64,000 nt of DNA from Paenibacillus sp. EZ-K15 (GTDB lineage Bacteria > Bacillota > Bacilli > Paenibacillales > Paenibacillaceae). Each line of letters starts with the position of its first letter. The first letter of the stretch is position 1. The stretch is taken from contig NZ_PDHM01000005.1 in NCBI RefSeq assembly GCF_002573715.1, positions 1 to 64,000 of the forward strand. Reading direction: 5' to 3'. Positions 9,543-18,246 of the stretch are shown in pieces. The translations under genes were made by a program, and so were the position numbers. Below the pieces are notes generated by a model. The model saw only the letters and a list, made by a program, of their open reading frames with translations. It ran no database searches and was not told the DNA's origin.

Positions 9543-9560
9543 GGCTCTGCACGCAGAGCC
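9543..9560 (+). other. hairpin between ArsR and AHSA1 genes
   Basis: GGCTCTGC and GCAGAGCC form a perfect 8-bp stem with a two-base loop. No T-tract follows, so it is more likely an mRNA-processing or stability element than a terminator. Confidence 0.5.
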
Positions 9561-9585
9561 GGTTTCACAGAGAGGAGGGGTTTGT

Positions 9586-10092
9586 TTGAGCAGGAAAACC
9601 ACCATTACAAAAGACCGGGAGCAGCGAAGGCTGACCGTGGAACGTGTCGTATCCATACCTCTGAAGCTGTCCTGGCAGGGATGGACTAAGCCGGAACACA
9701 TTGAACGCTGGTGGGGGCCAAGGAACTGGAATGCCACGATATATGAGATGGATGTCAGACCGGGTGGCGTATGGCGCTACAGGCTGGCTCCTGATAAGGC
9801 AGGAGAAGGGGAAGAAGCCTTTTGCAAGGCGACCTACTCCGAAGTGACGGAGTTATCAAGGCTCGTATTTACGGACACATTCACGGATCCGAACTGGAAC
9901 CCCGTAGCAGGCAGCGACATGTTGACTTCGGTTACGTTTGAAGAGGCCGGGGAAGGGACCAGGCTATGCATCATTACCCATTTTGCGAGTGCAGAGGAAC
10001 TGGAAGCTGCGGAAGGCATGGGAATGGTAGAAGGATACACGGATACGCTGGAACGGTTTGAGAATGAAATTAGCTTGTACATAACAGGATAA
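9586..10092 (+). CDS. AHSA1/SRPBCC-domain protein
   Basis: A 168-residue protein of the activator-of-Hsp90-ATPase-1-like group of START/SRPBCC folds, which form a hydrophobic ligand cavity. Typical features are VSIPLKLSWQGWTKPEHIERWWGP at the start and the DVRPGGVWRY strand. It begins with TTG 9586, five bases after AGAGGAGGGG. Genes of this kind commonly follow an ArsR regulator, as here; the ligand is unknown. Confidence 0.88.
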   Translation: MSRKTTITKDREQRRLTVERVVSIPLKLSWQGWTKPEHIERWWGPRNWNATIYEMDVRPGGVWRYRLAPDKAGEGEEAFCKATYSEVTELSRLVFTDTFTDPNWNPVAGSDMLTSVTFEEAGEGTRLCIITHFASAEELEAAEGMGMVEGYTDTLERFENEISLYITG

Positions 10093-10109
10093 TAAAAGGA
10101 GAGATGACC

Positions 10110-10934
10110 ATGAGTTATGCAATGTCGAATGACGGTACCCGAATTTTTTATGAAAAGAAAGGGACTGGTCCAGCTATTATTCTTGTAGCTGCCGCAGCTT
10201 CGGATCACAACGATACAACGCGTCTTGGGGAGTTTCTGTCTGAACAATTCACCGTCTACAATTATGACCGGCGGGGGCGGGGCAGTAGTACGGATACGGC
10301 TCCGTATGCCGTTGAACGTGAGGTCGAAGATATCGATGCCCTTATTCAGGAGGCGGGCGGGAGCGCGTATGTATTCGGAAGTTCTTCGGGCGCTGTTCTG
10401 GCTCTGGATGCGGCGAGCAGACTTGGAAGCAGCAAAGTTAGAAAACTGTTTCTATATGAGCCGCCGTTTATCATTGACGATAGCCGTGAACCCGTACCGA
10501 CAGAATACGTGCAGCATTTGAATGCACTGATGGCCGGGAATCGACGCAGCGAAGCCGTAGAATATTTCATGACAGCAGCGCTGGGGATCCCCGCGGAATA
10601 TATAGAATTCATGAAGGCAGATCCTTCTTGGCAGGTCATGGAGGGCATGGCGCATACATTGGCCTATGACGGCATGATTATGGGGAGCACGCAATCTGGT
10701 CAACCGCTGCCAACGGATCGCTGGGATGTCGATGTCCCGGTCATGGTGATGACGGGCGAGAACAGCGGGTCCATGTTCCATGGGGCCGCTAGCGCATTGG
10801 TCGACTTGCTCCCTCAGTGCGAGCACCTGATGCTGCCTGGTCAGGACCATTCTGCCGTCGTGATGGCGCCGGAAGTGCTGGCTCCCGAGGTGTCGGGTTT
10901 TCTGCAGCCTTCGGCAGACCAAATACCGAGTTAA
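10110..10934 (+). CDS. alpha/beta hydrolase
   Basis: A 274-residue alpha/beta-hydrolase. The nucleophile elbow is GSSSG, followed by a conserved Asp region (MVMTGENSG) and a C-terminal His in GQDHSAVV. An oxyanion-type stretch and YDRRGRGSS precede the nucleophile. ATG 10110 is spaced correctly from AAAGGAGAG; ATG 10104 is too close to it. It is probably co-transcribed with the ArsR and AHSA1 genes. Substrate unknown. The last codons lie in a 41-bp tandem duplication. Confidence 0.88.
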   Translation: MSYAMSNDGTRIFYEKKGTGPAIILVAAAASDHNDTTRLGEFLSEQFTVYNYDRRGRGSSTDTAPYAVEREVEDIDALIQEAGGSAYVFGSSSGAVLALDAASRLGSSKVRKLFLYEPPFIIDDSREPVPTEYVQHLNALMAGNRRSEAVEYFMTAALGIPAEYIEFMKADPSWQVMEGMAHTLAYDGMIMGSTQSGQPLPTDRWDVDVPVMVMTGENSGSMFHGAASALVDLLPQCEHLMLPGQDHSAVVMAPEVLAPEVSGFLQPSADQIPS

Positions 10935-10991
10935 GTGTGCTTGGCTCATCTTCGGCAGATCAAATACCGAGGTAAGTGTGCCTTGCTCATC
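10910..10991 (+). repeat. 41-bp tandem duplication over the hydrolase stop codon
   Basis: Positions 10910-10950 and 10951-10991 are near-identical. Each encodes SADQIP plus one residue and a TAA stop, so the second copy repeats the end of the hydrolase gene outside the reading frame actually used. Confidence 0.85.
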
Positions 10992-11025
10992 AAGAAACCG
11001 TGGCCCTTAGGGTCACGGTTTCTTT
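10992..11025. terminator. bidirectional terminator
   Basis: AAGAAACCGTGGCCC pairs with GGGTCACGGTTTCTT around TTA. It sits between the convergent hydrolase and LysR genes, with T-rich flanks on both strands. Confidence 0.85.
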
Positions 11026-11048
11026 GTTTCCCGTTCCGTTCGAAGTAT

Positions 11049-11906
11049 TTATTCGGTCTTCTTAAACGGCTCAATAAAATGATTAAAGGCGCTGGTGCGA
11101 AACAGGTCGCGCCGGAATACAAAATGGACCTTGGAGCTGCGATAACGCTCGGGGATTTGGAAAGCTTGCAATCTCCCGGCATCCACCCAGTCCTTAACGG
11201 AAGACCGCGTTAGCAGCGAGATACCCAGCCCGGCGGCCACGCCGCCCATGATGGCTTCCAATGTGCCAAACTCCATAATGTTCATGGGTCCCACGTTCTC
11301 TTCATGAAGCCATTGCTCCAACCGTTCACGATGGTAGCAGCCCTTGCCAAAGAACAGCAGCGGTTTGGTGAGTAAATCGCGAAGCGCAGACTCCGTCGGT
11401 TCCGAGATGAGAACAAGCTCCTCGTCAAAGGCCCGGATTTCGTCAAAGTCCGGGTAATCCAGAGGCCCGCTGATAAACGCCCCGTCCAGTTCATACTCGT
11501 TCAGGGCTCGAATCAAGTCAGCTCTATGGCCTGTAATTAATGACAATTTCACGTCAGGATACCGTCTATGATAATCCAGCATGATGCCGGGTAGATGTAC
11601 CGCGGCTGTAGTTTCCGATGAGCCGATTCGCAGCGGACCCGACGGTTCTTCCGAGAATTGCGTCGATTTCACGGCTTCGTCAAGCAAACGCGTAATCTGA
11701 TCGGCATACTTGAGCAGATTGCAGCCGGCCGAAGTTAAGGCAACGCCGCGGCTGAGCCGATAGAACAGAGGCGTGTTCAGCTCGGATTCAAGCTGCCGGA
11801 TTCTAGCGGTCACGTTCGATTGCACGTAACCTAGGCTGGCGGCAGCCTTGGTTATATTTCCTTCACGGGCAACAGCCTGGAATATCTTCAGATCCCCACT
11901 CTCCAC
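11049..11906 (-). CDS. LysR-family transcriptional regulator
   Basis: A 285-residue regulator. The N-terminal helix-turn-helix (EGNITKAAASLGYVQSNVTA, then RQLESELNTPLFYR) and the LysR substrate-binding domain are complete. I chose GTG 11906 over ATG 11936: AAGGAGG lies eight bases upstream of the GTG, and LysR proteins usually begin just before this helix. It diverges from the EamA transporter, which it probably controls. Confidence 0.88.
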   Translation of the reverse strand: MESGDLKIFQAVAREGNITKAAASLGYVQSNVTARIRQLESELNTPLFYRLSRGVALTSAGCNLLKYADQITRLLDEAVKSTQFSEEPSGPLRIGSSETTAAVHLPGIMLDYHRRYPDVKLSLITGHRADLIRALNEYELDGAFISGPLDYPDFDEIRAFDEELVLISEPTESALRDLLTKPLLFFGKGCYHRERLEQWLHEENVGPMNIMEFGTLEAIMGGVAAGLGISLLTRSSVKDWVDAGRLQAFQIPERYRSSKVHFVFRRDLFRTSAFNHFIEPFKKTE

Positions 11907-12030
11907 CTTAGGAGCCTCCTTATATCCATCATTCACAGTGATGGATTGAATCTTATTTAATTATTTTACATGATATGAAGGTCGGAATAAACTGAGGATA
12001 CACTTGGTTAAGGAGAGGGTAATTTATGGC

Positions 12031-12942
12031 ATGAGCAAACCGCGTATGCTGTTTCTGACGATATTTACGATGCTGGTCGCGGGACTTAACTTCCCGATCG
12101 GCAAAATTGCGCTGTCCTTCGGTTCCCCATTCGTGCTGCTGGCGATCCGGTTCGTGGGAGCGGGCCTTCTGATGCTGCCCTTCATTGTAAGACGGCCCCA
12201 TCCCAGGAGCGGCACTGCCTGGCTGAAGCTGACAACGATCGGTCTGTTTCAATCGGCACTCGTGATGAGTGGCATCTACCTGAGCATGCAGACGATTTCC
12301 TCCGGCAGCTCATCGGTTCTGTCCTCCAGCAACCCGATCTGGTTCATCGTGTTCAGCTTCCTGATCTTCGGTATAAGGTACCGTCTTCTTCAGTGGGCGG
12401 GCGTGATCATCGGTTTTATCGGCGTGTTCATTACGCAAGGCTTGGAGATGCAGATGCAGAGCGGATTCTGGTTTGCGCTGGGCGCAGGGATGGCCTGGGG
12501 CATGGCGACGCTGCTAAGTTCCCGTTGGGGTAAGGAGTTTGACGCTTGGGTGATGGCTGCCTATCAGATGCTGATCGGCGGCATCCTTCTGCTCATCGCA
12601 AGTCCGCTGCTGGAACAGCCGCATTTTGTATGGGATTCGTCCCAGATCGTCAAGGAACTCTTTGTTCTGGGCTGGATGATTCTGATGAGCTCGATTGCCC
12701 AGTTCGTCACCTGGTATTACGTGCTGCGCAATAGCGATCCCAATAAAGCCAACGTGTATCTGTTCCTCATTCCCGTGTTCGGTGTATTATCCGGATGGCT
12801 TATACTAGGCGAGCAGCTGCATTGGTACACCTTGGCCGGCACAGTGTGTATCGGGCTTGGCATTTATCTAGTGAATCGGCCTAGACGAGTAGACAAAACA
12901 AAAGATCCATTCACGATGAGGGAGCGGTGCGGTACCGTATAA
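12031..12942 (+). CDS. EamA/DMT-superfamily transporter
   Basis: A 303-residue inner-membrane protein with about ten hydrophobic segments in two EamA repeats (for example GLNFPIGKIALSFGSP and SSSNPIWFIVFSFLIFG), as in drug/metabolite or amino-acid exporters. ATG 12031 lies 12 bases after AAGGAGAGG. A two-codon frame ATG GCA TGA at 12026 overlaps the start and might act as a minimal upstream ORF. The LysR gene diverges from it. Confidence 0.88.
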   Translation: MSKPRMLFLTIFTMLVAGLNFPIGKIALSFGSPFVLLAIRFVGAGLLMLPFIVRRPHPRSGTAWLKLTTIGLFQSALVMSGIYLSMQTISSGSSSVLSSSNPIWFIVFSFLIFGIRYRLLQWAGVIIGFIGVFITQGLEMQMQSGFWFALGAGMAWGMATLLSSRWGKEFDAWVMAAYQMLIGGILLLIASPLLEQPHFVWDSSQIVKELFVLGWMILMSSIAQFVTWYYVLRNSDPNKANVYLFLIPVFGVLSGWLILGEQLHWYTLAGTVCIGLGIYLVNRPRRVDKTKDPFTMRERCGTV

Positions 12943-12972
12943 AGGGCAAGAAATCTAATAAATTCGGATTTA

Positions 12973-13012
12973 GCAGGTCACAGCGAATGGATTCGCGTGG
13001 CCTGCTTTTTTG
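12973..13012 (+). terminator. terminator of the EamA gene
   Basis: GCAGGTCAC pairs with GTGGCCTGC; an inner GCGAA/TTCGC stem extends it, and TTTTTT follows. Confidence 0.85.
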
Positions 13013-13176
13013 CTATGGCGAACAAAGGTTTTCTCGTCTGAGCAGGTATCATGAGAAGCAATGACAAGGATGATGTTCCAAGGAAAATCTCGTCCAAGCA
13101 AAATAAGTAAATTTTATTAAAAATAAATCCATGTTATATTAAATTTACTAACGCCTTTGGAGAGGGGATAGGATTC

Positions 13177-14136
13177 ATGAGTGGTTTGAAGGAAATTGCA
13201 AAGCTCGCGGATGTCTCGGTGTCTACAGTGTCCAACGTGCTGAACGGGCGTAAGAACGTGGGGCGGGAGACGAGGGAGCGGGTGCTGAGATTATGCTCGG
13301 AGCACGGCTATTTTCCGCATAAGTCAACCAAATCCGATAAAAGCAACACGATTATATTTGTCTTCAGCGACTTTGATCGCGATTATTATTTAAAGATCAT
13401 CAAGGGGATCAGCCATTGCCTGACGGAGAATGGATACGATCTTATCATCTGTACGAATAAATCCAGCACCAATTTTATGCGCAGTAAATTTGCAAGCGGT
13501 ACCATAAGTCTGGATCGGAACATGACGGACGAATATTTAGTCTCGGTGGCCACGCCGCAGTTCCCTGTCGTTCTCATGGATCGGATTATTGATAATGAGT
13601 TCGCCAACACCAAAAGCGTGATCGTGGACAACTACCCCGTGATGTGTGAAATGGTCCAGGCCTTGGTGGATAAACAGTTTACGAACTTTGGATACATTGG
13701 CGGCTTGGAGTTTACCCTGGATCACAAGGAGCGGTTCGTTGGATTTATGGATACGCTTGCGAAGAATGGTATCGTGTTTGACCGCCGCAATTACTTCCAT
13801 GGCGATTACAGTGAGGAAAGCGGATATCAGGCGGCCAAAATTCTGATCCTGAGCAACGCCTTGCCGGAAGTGCTGGTCTGTGCGAATGACAATATGGCTC
13901 TCGGCGCAATCAAAGCTTTGGAAGAGAACGGAATACGGGTCCCGGAGGATATCTCGATCACCGGATTCGATAATTCGGATGCGGCGGCGATGGCCGGTTT
14001 GACCACGATTGCAATCCCGCGTTATGAAAGCGGTTATTTGGCGGCGAAGGAGCTGCTCGAGATGATCAAGGGCACAACGGGCAGGGAGCCCTTTAAGCTG
14101 AATGCCACCATTCAGTGGAGAAAAACGGTGAAATAA
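13177..14136 (+). CDS. LacI-family transcriptional regulator
   Basis: A 319-residue regulator. The N-terminal helix-turn-helix and hinge (LKEIAKLADVSVSTVSNVLN) are followed by a periplasmic-binding-like sugar domain (CANDNMALGAIKAL, ISITGFDNSD). ATG 13177 follows a GGAGAGGGG site. A terminator separates it from the sugar-transport genes downstream, whose promoter carries two LacI-type operators. It is the likely regulator of that operon. Confidence 0.92.
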   Translation: MSGLKEIAKLADVSVSTVSNVLNGRKNVGRETRERVLRLCSEHGYFPHKSTKSDKSNTIIFVFSDFDRDYYLKIIKGISHCLTENGYDLIICTNKSSTNFMRSKFASGTISLDRNMTDEYLVSVATPQFPVVLMDRIIDNEFANTKSVIVDNYPVMCEMVQALVDKQFTNFGYIGGLEFTLDHKERFVGFMDTLAKNGIVFDRRNYFHGDYSEESGYQAAKILILSNALPEVLVCANDNMALGAIKALEENGIRVPEDISITGFDNSDAAAMAGLTTIAIPRYESGYLAAKELLEMIKGTTGREPFKLNATIQWRKTVK

Positions 14137-14150
14137 ACTTTATGATTACA

Positions 14151-14186
14151 ACTAGTAAAATATCAATAATTTTACTAGTTTTTTTA
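14151..14186 (+). terminator. terminator after the LacI gene
   Basis: An 11-bp perfect stem (ACTAGTAAAAT with ATTTTACTAGT) with a seven-base loop, followed directly by seven T. Confidence 0.92.
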
Positions 14187-14198
14187 CTTAGTATTTTT

Positions 14199-14268
14199 AT
14201 GAAAACGCGTACAATTTTTATTGACATTCTAGGTAAACCGCCCTATGATGGGTTTGTAAACGTTTTAC
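14199..14268 (+). promoter_or_regulatory. sugar-operon promoter with two LacI/cre-type operators
   Basis: TTGACA (14221-14226) and TATGAT (14244-14249) are 17 bases apart, a strong sigma-A promoter. ATGAAAACGCGTACA at 14199-14213 matches the cre consensus at all but one position and lies just upstream of the -35. TTGTAAACGTTTTAC at 14254-14268 is a near-palindrome over the expected transcription start. One or both may bind the LacI protein encoded upstream, or CcpA. Confidence 0.75.
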
Positions 14269-14300
14269 TTTATAGAGTCCTTAAGGGGGAGGCGTGTCAC

Positions 14301-15554
14301 TTGAAAAAAGTAAAAAAGGTATTAAGCATACTAACAGCAACGGCTTTGGTTGCGACACTTGCAGCCTGTGGTGGTACATCTGACAAAGATTCTGGAGCAG
14401 CATCCGGGGGAGATAAGCTGAAGAAAATTACGCTCTTCCAATCGAAAGTTGAAATTACAGAACCTCTTGAAGCTTTGGTTAAAACCTATAAAGAAGAAAC
14501 CGGCAATGAGGTTGAAGTATGGGGTGCCGCAGGTGACGCTTATTCGCAGCAGCTGGTAGCGAAGCTCAGCAGCAACCAGGGACCGACCATATTCAGCGTG
14601 GCTCCAGGGCCCGAGTCCGAGAAGCTGAAATCCTATTTCTCCGATTTGAGCGGTGAAGAGTATGTTAAGAACATTGCGCCTGACATGGAATTGAAGGTCG
14701 AAGATAAAACGGTCGGCGTTCCATACGGCGTAGAAGGTTTCGGTCTTGTGTATAACAAGGATATGGTAGATCCGGCTAACATGAAAGATCTGGATTCCTT
14801 CACCAAAACGCTGGAGCAGCTGAAAGCCGACGGCAAGAACGGTTTGAGTTTGTCCCAGGAGGCTTACTTCTTGATCGGACACATCATCAACACGCCGTTT
14901 GCCCTTCAATCCGATCCGCTGGCCTTTATCGAGCAGCTGAACAAAGGCGAAGTGAAGATGGCGGATACGAAGGAGTTCCAAGAGTGGGCGAAATTCATGG
15001 ACGTGATCAAGGCGAATTCCAAGAATCCGCTAGAAGTGAAATATGATAGCCAGATGGGTGACTTTGCAACGGAAAAAACGGCTATGGTGCATCAAGGCAA
15101 CTGGAGTTATTCCATGCTTGCGGACTTCGGTGATTTCGGCTCCAAAGTCGGCATGATGCCATTCCCGCTCGCCGGCAATGACAAAATCGCCGTCGGCGTG
15201 GCCAGCTACTGGGTCGTAAACAATCAGGCGGATGCTGAGGAAGTCAAAGCTGCGAACGCTTTCCTGAACTGGCTCTTTACTAGCGACAGCGGCAAGAAAG
15301 CCATCGTGGACGATTTCAAATTCATCCCGGCTTTAACGAATATTGAAGCGGGCGATCTGGATCCTTTGTCGCAAGCGGTGCACGAAGCAACAACGAAGGG
15401 TGAGACGATCACTTGGGCGTTGAACTACTTCCCATCGGGAATCATCACCAATGACCTGGCTCCGGCGACGCAGGAGTACTTCATGAATCCAGGCATGACA
15501 GGAGAGCAGTTCCTGCAGAAGCTGGATGAAGTATGGGCGAAAGCATCGAAATAA
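14301..15554 (+). CDS. sugar-binding lipoprotein (SBP family 1)
   Basis: A 417-residue extracellular sugar-binding protein with a signal peptide and lipobox LAAC near residue 22. The start is TTG 14301, eight bases after AAGGGGGAGG; the frame is open back to 14115 only because it runs through the promoter and terminator of the LacI gene. It delivers substrate to the two permeases downstream. No ATPase gene is nearby, so a shared MsmX-like ATPase is expected. Confidence 0.9.
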   Translation: MKKVKKVLSILTATALVATLAACGGTSDKDSGAASGGDKLKKITLFQSKVEITEPLEALVKTYKEETGNEVEVWGAAGDAYSQQLVAKLSSNQGPTIFSVAPGPESEKLKSYFSDLSGEEYVKNIAPDMELKVEDKTVGVPYGVEGFGLVYNKDMVDPANMKDLDSFTKTLEQLKADGKNGLSLSQEAYFLIGHIINTPFALQSDPLAFIEQLNKGEVKMADTKEFQEWAKFMDVIKANSKNPLEVKYDSQMGDFATEKTAMVHQGNWSYSMLADFGDFGSKVGMMPFPLAGNDKIAVGVASYWVVNNQADAEEVKAANAFLNWLFTSDSGKKAIVDDFKFIPALTNIEAGDLDPLSQAVHEATTKGETITWALNYFPSGIITNDLAPATQEYFMNPGMTGEQFLQKLDEVWAKASK

Positions 15555-15601
15555 TCGAGGCGAAACGAAAACCACCTGAAATAACAATTCCATGAAAACG
15601 A

Positions 15602-15651
15602 AAGCCTAGCCTCAGACGTTCTAATGATGAGCGTTAGGCTTTTGTTTTTTC
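15602..15651 (+). terminator. terminator or attenuator after the sugar-binding gene
   Basis: AAGCCTA pairs with TAGGCTT, with an inner CTCA/TGAG stem, followed by TTGTTTTTT. It probably reduces read-through into the permease genes, giving more binding protein than permease. Confidence 0.65.
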
Positions 15652-15717
15652 TAACACGAATTCAAGGTTTGATGCCGCCTTGCGGGAATCATCCGGACCG
15701 GAAAGAAGGTATGGATT

Positions 15718-16593
15718 ATGAGCAAAAGAAAGGATAAAGCCTGGTTTGCCCTGTTTACGGTGCCGCTTCTGTTTATTTTCACGACCGTGGTCATCATCCC
15801 GTTCATTATCGGGATCGTGTACTCCTTCGTCAATTGGGACGGCATTCCGGCGAATCCTAAAGTATTCGTTGGGTTCGACAATTACGTTCAGCTGTTTCAG
15901 GACGACCGATTCCTGACCTCGGCTTGGCATACGGTTCAATTCACGCTGCTCGCGCTGGTGTGCGTCAATATTCTGGGTCTAGGGTTTGCGCTGCTCGTTA
16001 CGACAAAGCTTCGCTCGAGAAATGCGGCGCGGACGATGTTTTTCATGCCGAACCTGATCGGCGGCCTGATTCTGGGTTACATCTGGCAGTTTATTTTTAC
16101 GGATGCTTTCAGTTTCCTGGGCGAGAAGACCGGATTTGACAGCGTGTTCTTTAACTGGCTGCTGCATCCGCAGTTTGCACTGTACGCGATCGTTGCGGTA
16201 TTCACCTGGCAGCTGGCGGGTTATACGATGATCATCTACATCGCGGGCATCCAGGGGATTCCGGATGAATTGATGGAAGCGGCCAAGGTCGATGGCGCCA
16301 ACATATGGCAGCGACTGAAGAGCATTGTGTTCCCGCTGTTAATGCCTTCGTTCACGATCTGTCTGTTCCTGACACTGTCCGGGGCGTTCAAAATCTATGA
16401 CGTGAACCTGTCGTTGACCAAGGGTGGACCGAGCAATGCGACGGAGATGTTTGCGATGAATATTTTCAACGAGATTTTTGCTTACGGTAATTATGGTTTA
16501 GGTCAGGCAAAAGCGATCATCTTCTTCCTGATTGTTGCCGGACTTACGCTGACGCAAGTTATCATCACGAAGAGAAGAGAGGTGCAGATGTAA
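15718..16593 (+). CDS. sugar ABC transporter permease (MalF/UgpA type)
   Basis: A 291-residue permease with six hydrophobic segments and the EAA loop PDELMEAAKVDGANIWQRLK around residues 180-200. It forms the membrane channel with the next gene. Its TAA stop shares one base with the following ATG (TAATG), so the pair is translationally coupled. Confidence 0.92.
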   Translation: MSKRKDKAWFALFTVPLLFIFTTVVIIPFIIGIVYSFVNWDGIPANPKVFVGFDNYVQLFQDDRFLTSAWHTVQFTLLALVCVNILGLGFALLVTTKLRSRNAARTMFFMPNLIGGLILGYIWQFIFTDAFSFLGEKTGFDSVFFNWLLHPQFALYAIVAVFTWQLAGYTMIIYIAGIQGIPDELMEAAKVDGANIWQRLKSIVFPLLMPSFTICLFLTLSGAFKIYDVNLSLTKGGPSNATEMFAMNIFNEIFAYGNYGLGQAKAIIFFLIVAGLTLTQVIITKRREVQM

Positions 16594-17429
16594 TGAAGAA
16601 ATCAGGGAAATGGCTGCTCGATATCCTGCTGTTCCTCGTTGCACTGGTCTTCTTGTCTCCGGTCTTCATCATGCTGATTAACTCGTTCAAGGATCGTGCG
16701 GAGCTATATGAGAATGCGCTCGCGCTGCCTTCTTCCTTCAGCTTTGAGTATTATAAATTGGCGATGGAGAAGATGAATTTCTTCACCGCTCTGGGTAACT
16801 CGCTCTATGTCACCGTCATCTCGGTGATCATTGTCATCGTTCTCGCCTCCATGACGGCATGGATGCTGGTGCGGACGGATAATAAGCTGAGCAAAATCAT
16901 TTTCTTCACGTTTGTAGCGACCATGCTGATTCCATTCCAGACGCTCATGATGCCGCTGATGCAGGTGATGGACTGGATTCGAAGCAATCTGCACATTCCG
17001 ATGCTCAATACCCATGAGGGCTTGATCTATATGAACGTCGGCTTTACATCAAGTATGGCGGTTTTCCTGTACCACGGGTTCATCAAATCCGTGCCGGTTG
17101 CGCTGGAGGAGGCGGCAACGCTAGATGGCTGCTCCAAGCTGGGCGTGTTCTGGAGAATCGTATTCCCGCTGCTGAAGAACATCAGTGTGACCATCGCGAT
17201 TCTGAACGTCATTGCGTTGTGGAACGACTACCTGCTCCCATCGCTGACGCTGTCGGATAAAGGGCTGCGGACGATTCCGCTCTCGACCTTCTATTTCTTC
17301 GGGGAGTTCACGATTGTGTGGAACCAGGCGATGGCCGGTCTGACGCTGACGATCATCCCGGTTGTCATTTTCTATATTTTCGCTCAGAAATACATCATCA
17401 AGGGGATTGCGGCAGGTGCGGTAAAATGA
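16593..17429 (+). CDS. sugar ABC transporter permease (MalG/UgpE type)
   Basis: A 278-residue permease with six hydrophobic segments. The EAA loop reads VALEEAATLDGCSKLGVFWR. It overlaps the previous gene by one base and the ChbG gene by four (ATGA), so all three are expressed together. Confidence 0.92.
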   Translation: MKKSGKWLLDILLFLVALVFLSPVFIMLINSFKDRAELYENALALPSSFSFEYYKLAMEKMNFFTALGNSLYVTVISVIIVIVLASMTAWMLVRTDNKLSKIIFFTFVATMLIPFQTLMMPLMQVMDWIRSNLHIPMLNTHEGLIYMNVGFTSSMAVFLYHGFIKSVPVALEEAATLDGCSKLGVFWRIVFPLLKNISVTIAILNVIALWNDYLLPSLTLSDKGLRTIPLSTFYFFGEFTIVWNQAMAGLTLTIIPVVIFYIFAQKYIIKGIAAGAVK

Positions 17430-18187
17430 GGCGAATCATTACGAGAGCCGACGATTATGCTTCCAGCCGTTCCGCCAATCTAGCGATTACCCGGACGGTA
17501 GAGGCCGGGTTCATCAAAAATGTGTCCATCATGGCGCCCGGCTCTTATCTTACCGAGGCCGCGCAGCTGTTGGCGCATCGCAAGGACATCTGCTTCGGTT
17601 TCCATATGACGCTGAACGCGGAATGGGATGACGTACGCTGGGGACCTGTTGCCGCGAAGGAACAGGTTCCTTCGCTTGTCGATGAGGCCGGATATTTCTA
17701 TCAGGATCCGTTCCTGTTTCAGGATCATCCGCCTTCGCTGCAGGAGATCCTTGTAGAGTGCGAAGCACAGCTTGATAAACTGACCGCAGCAGGCTTCAGC
17801 ATTTCTTATGTCGATTCTCATATGCTGCCGGAGCGCTTCATACCCGGGCTGCAGGAAGAGCTGGACCGCTGGATTGAAGCGAAGGGGCTAATCAACCATC
17901 GCCATTACTACAACTTTTTCCCGGGTGGCGTTCCGGACGGGGTCGAGTCGTTTGAAAGGGTGCTTGGCGGCCTGACGGAAGACCAGTACTTCTTCCTGTC
18001 CCATCCAGCCCTATATTCGAAGGAAATGGTGCAGTGCGGCAATGCTCAAGTGGATGGGGAAGAGCTGGCGCGCGGACGCGATCAGGAGGCTTCTTTTCTT
18101 GCACGGAAGGACTTAAATGAGATTAGTGAGCGACTGGGTTTCCGCGCTATTCGTTATGATGAAGCGGTACCATTACCTGGTGTATAA
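17426..18187 (+). CDS. ChbG/YdjC-family carbohydrate deacetylase
   Basis: A 253-residue protein of the YdjC/ChbG fold. ChbG removes one acetyl group from N,N'-diacetylchitobiose or chitooligosaccharides using a divalent metal. Visible motifs are TRADDYASSRSANLAI (Asp pair for the metal), FHMTLN and YVDSHM. ATG 17426 overlaps the permease stop; the frame upstream belongs to the permease gene in another phase. Its place in the operon suggests the imported sugar is acetylated, perhaps a chitooligosaccharide. Confidence 0.85.
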   Translation: MRRIITRADDYASSRSANLAITRTVEAGFIKNVSIMAPGSYLTEAAQLLAHRKDICFGFHMTLNAEWDDVRWGPVAAKEQVPSLVDEAGYFYQDPFLFQDHPPSLQEILVECEAQLDKLTAAGFSISYVDSHMLPERFIPGLQEELDRWIEAKGLINHRHYYNFFPGGVPDGVESFERVLGGLTEDQYFFLSHPALYSKEMVQCGNAQVDGEELARGRDQEASFLARKDLNEISERLGFRAIRYDEAVPLPGV

Positions 18188-18246
18188 TGGAAGGGCCGTA
18201 ATGAATTTACCTTATGGATACAGGGAGAGGCGAAAGGAAGATGAAC

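Noticed and set aside
9543..9560. Perfect hairpin as a terminator
   Set aside because: No T-tract follows it and the downstream gene is likely co-transcribed.
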